From positions 62,001-126,000 of the forward strand of contig NZ_JAGJDY010000005.1 in assembly GCF_018100795.1 (NCBI RefSeq): a stretch of DNA of 64,000 nt. Reading direction: 5' to 3'. Positions 17,781 through 27,116 of the stretch are shown here, in pieces (position 1 is the first letter of the stretch; each line of letters starts with the position of its first letter). The DNA comes from Alteromonas sp. MMG017. GTDB taxonomy: Bacteria; Pseudomonadota; Gammaproteobacteria; Enterobacterales; Alteromonadaceae. A program made the translations under genes and the position numbers. A model generated the notes under the pieces. It was given only the letters and a program-made list of their open reading frames with translations, was not told where the DNA came from and did no database searches.

Positions 17781-18527
17781 TTAGAGCGCAAACCGGCCTT
17801 TAAATAAGCTGGTTTGTCTTCGTGACACTTCCACTTTAGCGCCGCTTTCCATTGTTAACTCTAACGCACCAGAGCTACATGGTTGAACCGCAGTTATTTT
17901 ATCTAACTGTACGACGAAGCTTCTACTTATGCGGAAAAAGTGGTTTTCGGGAAGGCGCTTTTCAATTTGGGCTAACGTTCTGTTAAGCATTGGGTGCTTA
18001 TCTTCAAAGTGTACTTGAGTGTAATTGCCCATAGCTTCGAACCGCTCTACATTGGATAATGGAATTAGCCAACATTGAGTGCCGTCTTTAACAAAAAAAC
18101 GCTCCTCCATTGTCATAGGTGAAGTAGCCGAGGTCTTAGTTTCTTCCAATGCTAAGCTTAGGGATAATTTTTCACATGCTTGCGCAAGTCTGGTTTGTGT
18201 AATTGGTTTTAGTAAATAATCTACTGCGTTATTTTCAAATGCATCTAAAGCGTATTGTTCAAAAGCAGTGGTGAAAATTACCTTTGGAGCGGGCAGCAAT
18301 TCAGTCAGTAAATCAAACCCATTTCCGTCGGGTAAATTTATATCTAGAAAAATAACGTCTATTTGATGGTGGGCTAAAGCATCCCTAGCTTGGGCTAAAT
18401 TTTCTGCTTCAGCCACCAGCGTAATATTGGGTATTTGCGTAAGTTGAGATTTTAGCTCGACACGACCCAATCGAGAATCTTCTACAATCATCGCACTATA
18501 ACTTCTGGTTTGCGTTACTGATGTCAT
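17781..18527 (-). CDS. LytTR response regulator
   Basis: A 248-residue response regulator. The receiver domain covers about residues 10-125 with phosphoacceptor Asp at about 62 (VIFLDINLPDGNG) and a C-terminal LytTR DNA-binding domain covers about 145-248 (YTQVHFEDKHPMLNRTLAQIEKRL, RISRSFVVQLDKI). It belongs to the AlgR/LytR group. Its start overlaps the sensor kinase stop as ATGA, so the pair is translationally coupled and forms a two-component system. Confidence 0.92.
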   Translation of the reverse strand: MTSVTQTRSYSAMIVEDSRLGRVELKSQLTQIPNITLVAEAENLAQARDALAHHQIDVIFLDINLPDGNGFDLLTELLPAPKVIFTTAFEQYALDAFENNAVDYLLKPITQTRLAQACEKLSLSLALEETKTSATSPMTMEERFFVKDGTQCWLIPLSNVERFEAMGNYTQVHFEDKHPMLNRTLAQIEKRLPENHFFRISRSFVVQLDKITAVQPCSSGALELTMESGAKVEVSRRQTSLFKGRFAL

Positions 18528-19552
18528 TGACCTTCCTTGATAACAATTTTTGCAGACACTTGATGTTGGTTTTCAGTTAGAGAGAAATGTGCGCTGTCGG
18601 CGTAAAGTAAATTCAAACGCTGCTTAATGTTAGTGATACCTAAGCTTGTAGAGCCTTTTGTAGGCGTTAAATTTCCTGGATTAACAACCTCAATTGATAA
18701 ATTGTTATCGGCAATAATATTAATGCTAACTGTGCCCCCAGATACTAGTGCCCCAATGCCATGCTTTATGGCGTTTTCAACCAGCAATTGAAGTGCTAAA
18801 CAAGGCACTTGCCACTTTTCAGTATTGCCAGACACGTTCCAAACTACCCGTAAACGATTTTCAAATTGAAGCTTATTTAATTGAATAAAGCTTATAGTAA
18901 GCTCAATCTCTTGGGGTAATGACCATACTTTGTCTTGCTTAGTTTGCAGTGTAGTTCTAAGTACTTCCGACAGTTGCGCTAAGCTGTCTCTGGCCTTATT
19001 AGTGTCTTCTAAAATAAGTGCTCGAATATTGTTAATGACGTTGAACATAAAGTGGGGATTAAGCTGATTAATCAACAAGTCCATCTGGCTTGACGCTAAC
19101 GCTTGGCGTAATTCGGCTTCACGTCGATAGGCTAGTTTCAACGATTTTTGACGTTTTAGAAGTAAGTAAACAGCTGACCAACACAACAAAAAAATGAAGA
19201 TGGTAGGGAAGGAAGCTACCAATTGGAGAAGCGGTAAGCTGCCCACTTCACCAAATAAATACTGTTTATTGGGAAGTAACACTAAGCCAACGATAAATAT
19301 AGCGATACACGCCGCCGCAGCACTGCCTAATATTGCTTGCCCAACCCCTTTGGGTATGGAAGCTGAAACTTGATCTCGATAAAACGTTTTAAGAAAACCA
19401 CTGGCTGCAAGAAGCGCAACAAATAAGCTCAGGGAGTTTACCAGCTCACCCAATTTGTAATGGGTAAAGTAACCACGTGCTAATAAGTTGAACAAGGTTA
19501 AGCTGCCCCAAATACTAATTTGGAACAGCCAAAAGGTTAAGTTTTGCTTCAT
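18524..19552 (-). CDS. LytS-type sensor histidine kinase
   Basis: A 342-residue membrane kinase with four predicted transmembrane segments in the first 135 residues and a His_kinase domain. The phosphoacceptor His lies in QLNPHFMFNVINN (about residue 167). The ATPase N-box is LLVENAIKHGIG, followed by a glycine-rich STSLGITNIKQRL. There is no periplasmic sensor domain, so it may sense within the membrane. The ATG at 19552 is chosen because it forms an ATGA overlap with the upstream hydrolase stop; a TTG 15 nt upstream is less likely. Confidence 0.9.
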   Translation of the reverse strand: MKQNLTFWLFQISIWGSLTLFNLLARGYFTHYKLGELVNSLSLFVALLAASGFLKTFYRDQVSASIPKGVGQAILGSAAAACIAIFIVGLVLLPNKQYLFGEVGSLPLLQLVASFPTIFIFLLCWSAVYLLLKRQKSLKLAYRREAELRQALASSQMDLLINQLNPHFMFNVINNIRALILEDTNKARDSLAQLSEVLRTTLQTKQDKVWSLPQEIELTISFIQLNKLQFENRLRVVWNVSGNTEKWQVPCLALQLLVENAIKHGIGALVSGGTVSINIIADNNLSIEVVNPGNLTPTKGSTSLGITNIKQRLNLLYADSAHFSLTENQHQVSAKIVIKEGQ

Positions 19553-21012
19553 TGTTGTGCTAGCCAAAGGCTTATATCCTCAACGACTTCGGGAGACAGA
19601 GTGGTGCTAATCCCTGCATACTCTTCTGGTAAGCCTTTGTCTGCGGGTTGTAATAGGTGGTTTAGGTTAGGGTAAATTTTATAAGTTAGCCATTGTTTAT
19701 CAATAGATTGTATAAAGCCATCAAGGTTTTGACGAACAGGAACTTGTAAGTCTTTCGCACCATGCACTGCGAATACCGGAAGGGATAACTTTCTAAGGTA
19801 ATCCTTAGGGTCGGTTTTAATGAAATATTGCATCCACTCAGATGTTAGCTGAGACAGTTGTGCTTCTTGCTGAGACGCGGGAACACCCGAAGCTGACATC
19901 AGTGCTCTAATATCTTCTTTTGAATCATCTTGTGATATCGCACTTATCAGCTTACGTTGCAGTTTATCGTCTTTTTCAAGTTCACTACTGGCCATTCCTC
20001 GCATCTTTTGGATTAAGTAAGATTGATCAATTAATATCTCCCCCCCTGTAGTGCTCGGTCCAGCAAGTGAGATGTAAAAGTCGGCAGAGGCGTTCTTGTT
20101 ATTTGCCAATGCGATAGCGGCAATGAGGCTGCCTTCGCTATGGCCGATATAACCTACTTTACTTGAAGCTACCGAGTCATGATGCTTCAAAAAGCGTAAC
20201 GCGGCATTGGCATCATTCGCAAAGTCTTTGCTGGTGGCGGTAGCATACTCCCCGCCTGATTCACCAACGCCTCTGTCGTCGAATCTTAGCACTGCAATAC
20301 CTTTTTTAGTGAGTAAATCAGCTAGCACGGCGTATAGCTTGTGGCCAACAATATCACCGTCTTGTTGGGTTGGCCCTGAGCCCGACAAAATAATAGCGGT
20401 ATGAGTAAAAGGCTGGTCGGGTACAAACAATGTGCCGGCCAAAGTATGGCCATCACTGTCATTTAAAAAGTTAACCTCTTCTACCGTATACTGAGGTGTT
20501 AGACTGGGATCTTGCGGTTTGGCTTGGCGAGTAACCTTGACTTGGGTTTTGACCAAGTCAACGGGTGCGTTAAAGCTACCTTGCTGGTAAACACCTTTTA
20601 TTGTGTTTTTTTCCAATGTACCTTCGTAGCGTATACCTGCGGCATTTAATACTAACGTAATTCCATTTCCTATCTGCGAAACACTGTCAAATTGAAGGCC
20701 AAACTGGTTTTGAGCTGGAACATCTAAAGTGGCTACCAAGTCATTTTCTGATTTCTCGATGTTAAACACAAATTCAATGCTTTGGTTTTCGCTAACGCTC
20801 AGTTGCCCTTGCCAATGGCCTACAAATTTTTCGCGACTAATGCCTTCATTGTTTAGGGAAACGGTTGAAGAAGATGCGTCTGAATTAACGGCGCTACTCA
20901 TGCTTTTTGGCTTAGCCTCATTATTAAGTGATTGATGATTAGCTGCATAGCAATTAAAGAAAAGGCTGCTGGCAAGCACGGTTGCGATGGTTACATGTAA
21001 ATATGATTTCAT
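19549..21012 (-). CDS. Exported alpha/beta hydrolase, first gene of LytS/LytR operon
   Basis: A 487-residue secreted enzyme. After the signal peptide (NCYAAN), residues 60-170 form a beta-rich N-terminal domain (GHWQGQLSVSENQSIEFVF). The alpha/beta hydrolase domain follows, with ILSGSGPTQQDGD near the oxyanion site, nucleophile elbow GHSEGS, and DLQVPVRQN and NLNHLLQP as likely Asp and His. It resembles bacterial S9-like esterase or acyl-peptidase hydrolases; the substrate is unknown. Its stop overlaps the kinase start (ATGA), so the enzyme and the two-component system are expressed together. Confidence 0.85.
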   Translation of the reverse strand: MKSYLHVTIATVLASSLFFNCYAANHQSLNNEAKPKSMSSAVNSDASSSTVSLNNEGISREKFVGHWQGQLSVSENQSIEFVFNIEKSENDLVATLDVPAQNQFGLQFDSVSQIGNGITLVLNAAGIRYEGTLEKNTIKGVYQQGSFNAPVDLVKTQVKVTRQAKPQDPSLTPQYTVEEVNFLNDSDGHTLAGTLFVPDQPFTHTAIILSGSGPTQQDGDIVGHKLYAVLADLLTKKGIAVLRFDDRGVGESGGEYATATSKDFANDANAALRFLKHHDSVASSKVGYIGHSEGSLIAAIALANNKNASADFYISLAGPSTTGGEILIDQSYLIQKMRGMASSELEKDDKLQRKLISAISQDDSKEDIRALMSASGVPASQQEAQLSQLTSEWMQYFIKTDPKDYLRKLSLPVFAVHGAKDLQVPVRQNLDGFIQSIDKQWLTYKIYPNLNHLLQPADKGLPEEYAGISTTLSPEVVEDISLWLAQQ

Positions 21013-21205
21013 TTTTATTTCCTCTTAAGTAAGTAGAGCCAGCTTACGTATAAGAAAATGGCGTATGAGCTTTTTTATATAAGCGGTAAATAAATCATGT
21101 GAGCGGTGCTAAAGTGAGGACGGAACAATCAAAACACTTTCGAAATTTTTTGGTTAGCAGTGTGCGCGCTTAAAATACATTAATAAGCGCGCGATAGTCT
21201 GTGTA

Positions 21206-22534
21206 TTAAAGTTTTGAGGAAGAAATGAGATGGAGTACTTTTTGCCTGCCGTCGAGGTACTCTACTTTTTCACCATCGAAAAACGCATCTTCCTCTAACA
21301 TAATGCGAATATCTTTACCCCATTCAGGAATGTGAGTGGCAGCATTGAGTTCAATGGAATATACGGTGTTTGGGTACATGGGGTAGTCGCCCTGTACAGG
21401 AACGCCTTCTTGGGCATCCCACATACCAATGGTTGGCCCAGCAGCGTGACCATGAAACCCAAGGGGGTGAGTATAAATAGCGGGTGTTAGACCTTCTTCT
21501 ATGGCTTGTTCTCGAGACATTTTTAAAATCTCATTGCCGGTGCGTCCCACCTTAAAATTGTTGGTAAGGATATCTTGCAAACGGTTACCTGCCGCGAACG
21601 CTTTTACAATGCTCTCGGGCGGCGCGGTTTCACCAGGTTTTAACACGTATGCATGCTGTTGTTGGTCGGTGTTTAAGCGCAGGTAAGTAATGCCAAAATC
21701 AACATGGATAAGGTCTCCTGGCTGAATAGTATTTTCACCGGCGCGCTTACTAAACGCTTTTATTTGATCAAATTTTTCATTGTCGGCACGTTGAATAGAC
21801 ACTGAAGGATGAAACCAGTTTTCTAACCCTAATGCCTTGCTTTGATCACGCAGCCACCATATAACATCGTCAGTGGTGGTGATTCCTGGGGTTATAACTT
21901 CATTTGAAAAAGCCGTTGCAATAAGTTTGTGGCCAATTTGAGTCAGGGTAGGGTAGTGTTGCATTTCAAGCTTACTACGAGTTTCTAGCCAAGCAATGGC
22001 AAGTTTTTCACCTGATACCACACGGTCTTTGAAGGTAGGGGAAAGGGCGGCCATAAACTTGCGGTTTTCAGTGCTGCTCATGCCATCTGCCAGAGCGAAC
22101 GCATCTGAAACATTTACTGCAATCTGTTTGGGGTTGCGCGCTTCGATAACTTCAGCAAGTGCTTTCCACTGATTTGGCTGGGCTTCTTTATCCCATGCTT
22201 TTTCAAATAAGTCGGCAACGGCATAGCGAGCTACCGCTAAACGCTCTAGAGGTTTTCCTTCCCCAGGGTTATAAATGACTAACATGGTATGCCTGCGGGC
22301 AGATAGCCACGTTGATGGCAGCATGGTCTTAATGACGGGGTCTTCATTGTATTCCCGCGACATGATCACCCACATTTCAATATTAGTACGCTGCATAAGA
22401 CCGGGTAAAACCTGCTCGAAACGTTGCGTTAGTATTTCATCGACCAACTCGCTCCTTGCCTGCATATTCATGACATCCTTGGCCATACACTGCAAACTCA
22501 CCAATACTAAAACAAGCGTACAAACTGCTCTCAT
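21206..22534 (-). CDS. Exported M24 metallopeptidase (Xaa-Pro aminopeptidase-like)
   Basis: A 442-residue enzyme with a signal peptide ending near LQCMAKD and a creatinase/aminopeptidase P fold. The N-terminal creatinase-like domain is followed by the M24 pita-bread domain. All five metal ligands are visible: the two Asp in DFGITYLRLNTD (spaced 11), His in HPLGFHGHAAGP, Glu in YSIELNA and Glu in RIMLEED. It probably removes N-terminal residues next to proline from periplasmic peptides. Monocistronic, with AAAGGAAAGGG before the start. Confidence 0.87.
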   Translation of the reverse strand: MRAVCTLVLVLVSLQCMAKDVMNMQARSELVDEILTQRFEQVLPGLMQRTNIEMWVIMSREYNEDPVIKTMLPSTWLSARRHTMLVIYNPGEGKPLERLAVARYAVADLFEKAWDKEAQPNQWKALAEVIEARNPKQIAVNVSDAFALADGMSSTENRKFMAALSPTFKDRVVSGEKLAIAWLETRSKLEMQHYPTLTQIGHKLIATAFSNEVITPGITTTDDVIWWLRDQSKALGLENWFHPSVSIQRADNEKFDQIKAFSKRAGENTIQPGDLIHVDFGITYLRLNTDQQQHAYVLKPGETAPPESIVKAFAAGNRLQDILTNNFKVGRTGNEILKMSREQAIEEGLTPAIYTHPLGFHGHAAGPTIGMWDAQEGVPVQGDYPMYPNTVYSIELNAATHIPEWGKDIRIMLEEDAFFDGEKVEYLDGRQKVLHLISSSKL

Positions 22535-22933
22535 TCCCTTTCCTTATTTGTTTGAATTATAAGCATGTAATGATTAAAACTAGCACAAGCTGTTTAGCTT
22601 AAGCAATGGTGACTACAATTAAGAAGAAGGGGAGTTGGTTTGTTTCATTCAAGCCAATACACGCTAAATGAAAGCCAGATAGATGCCAGATGAAAATGCG
22701 ATATAGCCTGGCGTTATAATGAGTATAAGCCTTCATAGACGCGCATCGTCAATCGTATTGATGCGGATCAATACGCTAAACGAAAATTCCTTGTTTACTT
22801 AGCCTTAACGCGAAAGGCATGTTGTAGAATTTTTTTGAATTCAATGTCGGCAATTTTCCTTCAATAGATAAATTAAATTGTGATTGCAGTTTAATCATCA
22901 TCGATTTAGGTATTACCCTAGCCGGAGCCAGTT
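22535..22933. other. Intergenic region between M24 peptidase and glgC
   Basis: About 400 bases with no gene seen. It holds divergent promoters and one strong inverted repeat at 22754-22775. Confidence 0.5.
22754..22775 (+). promoter_or_regulatory. 22-bp operator-like inverted repeat upstream of glgC
   Basis: CGTATTGAT (22754-22762) and ATCAATACG (22767-22775) are perfect arms around GCGG. The site is about 160 nt before glgC and has the size of a dimeric repressor operator. The regulator is unknown. Confidence 0.55.
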
Positions 22934-24310
22934 ATGAATGCAGAGATTGATTTACAGCAAATAATAGAAAGTACGATGGTGTTAGTGCTAGCGGGTGGGC
23001 AGGGCTCACGGTTAAAAGCACTGACTGAAACCCGGGCTAAACCTGTACTAGAGTTTGGCAGTCATTGTCGAATCATCGATTTTCCCCTTTCAAACTGTGT
23101 CAACTCCGGCCTTAACCGAATTGCAGTACTCACCCAATATAAGTCTCAGTGTTTAATTCGGCATTTAATGCAGCATTGGGGCACGTTGAATAACAGTTTT
23201 GGGGGGCGACTAGATATTCTTCCCGCTTCCCAGCAACAGTCAGAAAGCTGGTATCAAGGCACTGCCGACGCCTGCTTTCAGAATATTGAATACATTAAAG
23301 CCCGAGCGCCTAAATATGTGATGATCTTATCGGGTGATCACGTCTATCAAATGGATTACCGAAAACTGCTTGCTGAACATGTGAAAAACGGCGCTGAAAT
23401 GACAGTATCTTGTATAGAAGTACCTACTAAGAATGCTGCAAACCAGTTAGGCGTATTAAGTGCTGATAGTAAAGGACAAGTAACCGCTTTCGATGAAAAA
23501 CCAAGTAAACCACACCCATTATTAGATGCTCCAGAATATTGTTTAGCTTCAATGGGCAATTATGTAGTGAATGCTGAAGTGCTATATCGGCTACTTAAAG
23601 CAGACGCTAAAGCGTTAGAATCAGACCATGACTTTGGCAAAAACGTTATTCCCAACATTATTGAACAACACAAAGTGTTTGCACATCGCTTTAGAGGTGC
23701 TGATGGTTGCCAAATTCCTTATTGGCGCGATGTAGGCACTATCGATAGCTATTGGCGTGCTCATATGGATTTGCTAAACAACAGCGACATGTTGAATTTA
23801 GCCGATCCGGCTTGGCCTATCTGGGGAAGTGCCTTGTCTAGCGCGCCAACCCAAATACGGGGCGGAGCTCAAAAAGGCCAGTGCGATCTAAACCAGATAC
23901 TCATTGGCACGGGTTGCCAATTGAACAATTGCCGAATACACCACACTGTTTTGTCATCCAATTGCACAGTTGGTGATGGCGCCTCACTTCAAGGCTGTGT
24001 ATTGCTGCCTGATGTGACTATCGAATCTGGCGCTAAATTAAAAAATGTTATCGTAGATAAAGGCGTGACTATTCCCGCTAACTTAGCGATTGACGACGTT
24101 AATATTGCCAAACACTTCGGATTTTCAGTGAGCGAAAAAGGGGTGGTACTCATTACTCAGAAAGTTATCGATAGCTTTACTGACGTAGAGCTACATTTTG
24201 ATGTACCTCATAAACCTTCGAGCGTAAGGTCAATTAGGCCTTTGCCCTCAGAGGTTACGGCTAGAAAAATTGCTCGCTCAATGGTACCAACGGCGTTGAA
24301 CGAGCGTTAA
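22934..24310 (+). CDS. glgC: Glucose-1-phosphate adenylyltransferase GlgC
   Basis: A 458-residue ADP-glucose pyrophosphorylase, which makes ADP-glucose from ATP and glucose-1-phosphate as the first committed step of glycogen synthesis. The nucleotidyltransferase signature is LVLAGGQGSRLKALTETRAKP. Further blocks are IIDFPLSNCVNSG, WYQGTADACFQN, ILSGDHVYQMDY and YWRDVGTIDSYW. A left-handed beta-helix follows from about residue 300. E. coli GlgC is 431 aa; the extra C-terminal residues are basic. GGAG lies 7 nt before the ATG. No glgA, glgB, glgX or glgP is adjacent, so it stands apart from its pathway. Confidence 0.95.
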   Translation: MNAEIDLQQIIESTMVLVLAGGQGSRLKALTETRAKPVLEFGSHCRIIDFPLSNCVNSGLNRIAVLTQYKSQCLIRHLMQHWGTLNNSFGGRLDILPASQQQSESWYQGTADACFQNIEYIKARAPKYVMILSGDHVYQMDYRKLLAEHVKNGAEMTVSCIEVPTKNAANQLGVLSADSKGQVTAFDEKPSKPHPLLDAPEYCLASMGNYVVNAEVLYRLLKADAKALESDHDFGKNVIPNIIEQHKVFAHRFRGADGCQIPYWRDVGTIDSYWRAHMDLLNNSDMLNLADPAWPIWGSALSSAPTQIRGGAQKGQCDLNQILIGTGCQLNNCRIHHTVLSSNCTVGDGASLQGCVLLPDVTIESGAKLKNVIVDKGVTIPANLAIDDVNIAKHFGFSVSEKGVVLITQKVIDSFTDVELHFDVPHKPSSVRSIRPLPSEVTARKIARSMVPTALNER

Positions 24311-24332
24311 GGTAAACCTAGTTAATGAGCAA

Positions 24333-24361
24333 AAAAATAGGCGCTAAATGCGCCTATTTTT
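24333..24361. terminator. Bidirectional terminator
   Basis: AAATAGGCGC-TAAAT-GCGCCTATTT is flanked by A and T runs. It lies between convergent glgC and the M14 operon and probably ends both. Confidence 0.88.
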
Positions 24362-24448
24362 ATTTTTACAGTCTACTAACTATAGCGATTAAAGCGTTTA
24401 CTATGCATAGCGTGGGCTACAAACAGAAACGATAAGATTAGTTAATGG

Positions 24449-27103
24449 TTAATCAATTAACGGCTCATCGTCATCTTCTTCTTCCTGCTTCTCGTATTTC
24501 TCTTCTTCTACAGGAATAACTTCCTCAGAAGAATAGTAAACACTGACAGGCGCAGAATAGTTAGGTACATCGTCGTAAGCAAAAACAGAGTAGTACTTTT
24601 CAACATTGGGGTTACCAAAGTTGTCGTAAGTATACTCATCAGAACCTGCATAAAGCTTCACGCCGTCAAGCGGCGAACGTGGCGAGTGGAAGCGGTTTCT
24701 AACCACAAACGCGCCAACTAAATCGGCATGTTTAGGGTTACTCCAACTCAGTTTCACCTGACGATTCTCTAAGGTTACGCTTAAGTTCGCTGGTGCCGGT
24801 AAAGGTTCTTTACGGCGCTCAATGTACTTAATAACCAACTTACACACTTGGTTACTGTGTAAGTCATGCCAGTTTACTAGCATGTTCTTTTCAGCACTTG
24901 AAGACGTAGAGCGAACCACGAAATGAAATGGCGCATGCTTCGCGTGCATGTCTTCCAACGCTTCACGGCAATAACTATCAAAAATAAAGTTGTGAGAGCT
25001 CTTGTCTTTGAGTTGAACGTTACTCACCTCGTAGCCAATAAACTCTTTCTTCTCTCTATTTTTAACGCTTTGATAGTCAAGATCTTCAAGACCCGCTAAT
25101 TCAATGGTGAAACGAATATCTTGCGATGTAGGCAAGGCATTGTCGTTGCTCATGGTTAAGTAGGCTTCAGTGATCACCGTTTTCTTAGGATCAGGTAGAT
25201 TTTCGGTTAAGAAGGTCATTTGACCGTAAACCACATCGCCGTTTGAATCGAAACCAGACTGCAGCTCGTTTTTATTCACTTCGGCTTTTGATACAGTACT
25301 AAGTGATGACGGGGTGAGCTCTACCTGTTTGCTTGGAAGCGTGTAAATAACTTCCAAGTTAGGGCGGTAATGAATACCTGAACCAAACTTTCCGTAACCA
25401 ATATCAAATTGCATCATTTGCGAGTCTGCACCAAGAGGAAGTTTTCTTGGGCCTTCAACGCGAAGCAATAAGGTACCGTTCTTAATAGATTTACGAATAA
25501 TGCGACGTTCAGCCACATTCAAATCCCAGTGGGACCAAATACCTTGAGTTAGCTTATCTGAGCGAATTTCATCACCTAGTGTTTGAATAGGCTTCGCTTG
25601 ATGAATTTGGTTGAAGTCTGTGATGTCAGAAATTTCTGACGGATCGAGAATAGACACTGTCCATTCACCAAAATTTTCTACCTTCGCGTTAACACGGTTC
25701 ATTGGGTACAAGGAGAAACTCGCATTCTTAATACGGGCTTCTTCAGGTAAGTTTTCCATGTTAAACGCTATTACGCCATAACAAATACCACGGCGTTTGT
25801 TCACACCTACAAACAGTGAGTTGTAACCGAAATGCTCGCGGTTTTTCTCAAGGGTATATTGGCCTACATAACCAATACCGCGCTTCGACGGGAACAAACC
25901 TCTGAAGTATTCATCTTCAGACAGCTGGGTCTTAAGCTTAATTTCAGGGCTGAAAGGCGACTTGGTGTCGGTAACTTTATTAACCGCACGTAAATTGTAG
26001 AAATATTTCTGGCCACTTTTAAGCTGCACATCTGTGAACGTGTGTTTGCCAATAATCGCAATAAGATTATCTTCACGACAAGGGCTTTTCACCGTTTCAG
26101 AGCGATACAATTCAAAATAGATATCATCAGATTCTGAGTAATCCCAGCATAGGGTCGCTTCGTAAACGCCCACTGATTCAATAGTGAAGTTATCTACCCG
26201 AGCAGGTGCTTCATCAGAGTAGTTTTTCGCTTCTGAAAGTGCGTAAAGTACCGCAGGTACATTTTCATCTACACTTTGCGACATATTCGCCATGTAATCA
26301 GGAATGTTGCGAGTGCCAACTTCTACCACCGCCGAAATAATACCTAGCGAATAATAATATTCACGGCCACTACCATTGATAAGGTTTGTAGGTGGCTTGC
26401 CACGGTGTATACCGTACTGGCGACCCGTTACTTTATGGATTTCACGGTTCATATTGGCGCACAATACGTTTAAGTCAGTGCCTTCAATTTCAGACTCGTG
26501 ATTAAACTTATGCGCAGGGAAAAACACGTTACCTTGCGAGTGATAATCTAGCGCAATAGTAATGTTTTTATGCTCGAGTACGAAATCACGAATGGCCGCA
26601 GTTTCTGGCTCAGAAAACGCCGCTGGGCCTGAGTAGGTGTTTACCGTGGTATCAGCAGAACGCTTAAAGCGAACACCAAAGTTACGATTCAAGTCTACAC
26701 CAAAGGTGCCATCGCCGTTGTCACGTCTATTTTTACGCCAAAAAGAGAAGTGGGTACGAGAATACTCAAACCCATCCGGGTTTAAACAAGGCACCATATA
26801 TAAGGTATTACGGCTTAATGCTTGTTGTATAGATGGGTTGTGATCAATATTGGTTAGCACGTTATCAATAAACTTAATGGCTAACTCGTTGCCAATCCAC
26901 TCGCGCGCGTGGATGGTTCCTGTAAAAAGCAGAGCGGGTTTACTATCCGCAGTTTCAATGTTAGCAGAAAGGGTAGCCATCATAATTGGCCTACCTTCCC
27001 ACGTCGTTCCAATGCTATGCACGCGAATAAGCTCAGGGTATTTTTCCTGAGCTTGTTCTAAAAACGCCATTGTTTCTTGATACGAGGTATATTGTTTTTT
27101 CAT
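24449..27103 (-). CDS. Cytoplasmic M14 carboxypeptidase with FnIII and DNRLRE-like domains and acidic tail
   Basis: An 884-residue protein. The zinc carboxypeptidase domain (about 5-300) is complete: HAREW (His66, Glu69), substrate-binding NRR (125-127), DLNRNF, zinc His188 in DYHSQ and catalytic Glu261 in VVEVGTR. A fibronectin type III-like domain follows (about 305-395), then two beta domains resembling DNRLRE modules (about 405-600 and 620-770). A second FnIII-like domain (about 775-860) precedes an acidic tail with many Glu/Asp. No signal peptide is seen, so it should be cytoplasmic, unusual for this domain mix. It ends an operon with two ATP-grasp ligases (13-nt gap). It is likely to trim C-terminal amino acids that the ligases add; that is inference. 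Confidence 0.87.
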   Translation of the reverse strand: MKKQYTSYQETMAFLEQAQEKYPELIRVHSIGTTWEGRPIMMATLSANIETADSKPALLFTGTIHAREWIGNELAIKFIDNVLTNIDHNPSIQQALSRNTLYMVPCLNPDGFEYSRTHFSFWRKNRRDNGDGTFGVDLNRNFGVRFKRSADTTVNTYSGPAAFSEPETAAIRDFVLEHKNITIALDYHSQGNVFFPAHKFNHESEIEGTDLNVLCANMNREIHKVTGRQYGIHRGKPPTNLINGSGREYYYSLGIISAVVEVGTRNIPDYMANMSQSVDENVPAVLYALSEAKNYSDEAPARVDNFTIESVGVYEATLCWDYSESDDIYFELYRSETVKSPCREDNLIAIIGKHTFTDVQLKSGQKYFYNLRAVNKVTDTKSPFSPEIKLKTQLSEDEYFRGLFPSKRGIGYVGQYTLEKNREHFGYNSLFVGVNKRRGICYGVIAFNMENLPEEARIKNASFSLYPMNRVNAKVENFGEWTVSILDPSEISDITDFNQIHQAKPIQTLGDEIRSDKLTQGIWSHWDLNVAERRIIRKSIKNGTLLLRVEGPRKLPLGADSQMMQFDIGYGKFGSGIHYRPNLEVIYTLPSKQVELTPSSLSTVSKAEVNKNELQSGFDSNGDVVYGQMTFLTENLPDPKKTVITEAYLTMSNDNALPTSQDIRFTIELAGLEDLDYQSVKNREKKEFIGYEVSNVQLKDKSSHNFIFDSYCREALEDMHAKHAPFHFVVRSTSSSAEKNMLVNWHDLHSNQVCKLVIKYIERRKEPLPAPANLSVTLENRQVKLSWSNPKHADLVGAFVVRNRFHSPRSPLDGVKLYAGSDEYTYDNFGNPNVEKYYSVFAYDDVPNYSAPVSVYYSSEEVIPVEEEKYEKQEEEDDDEPLID

Positions 27104-27116
27104 TATTTCTTCTTTA

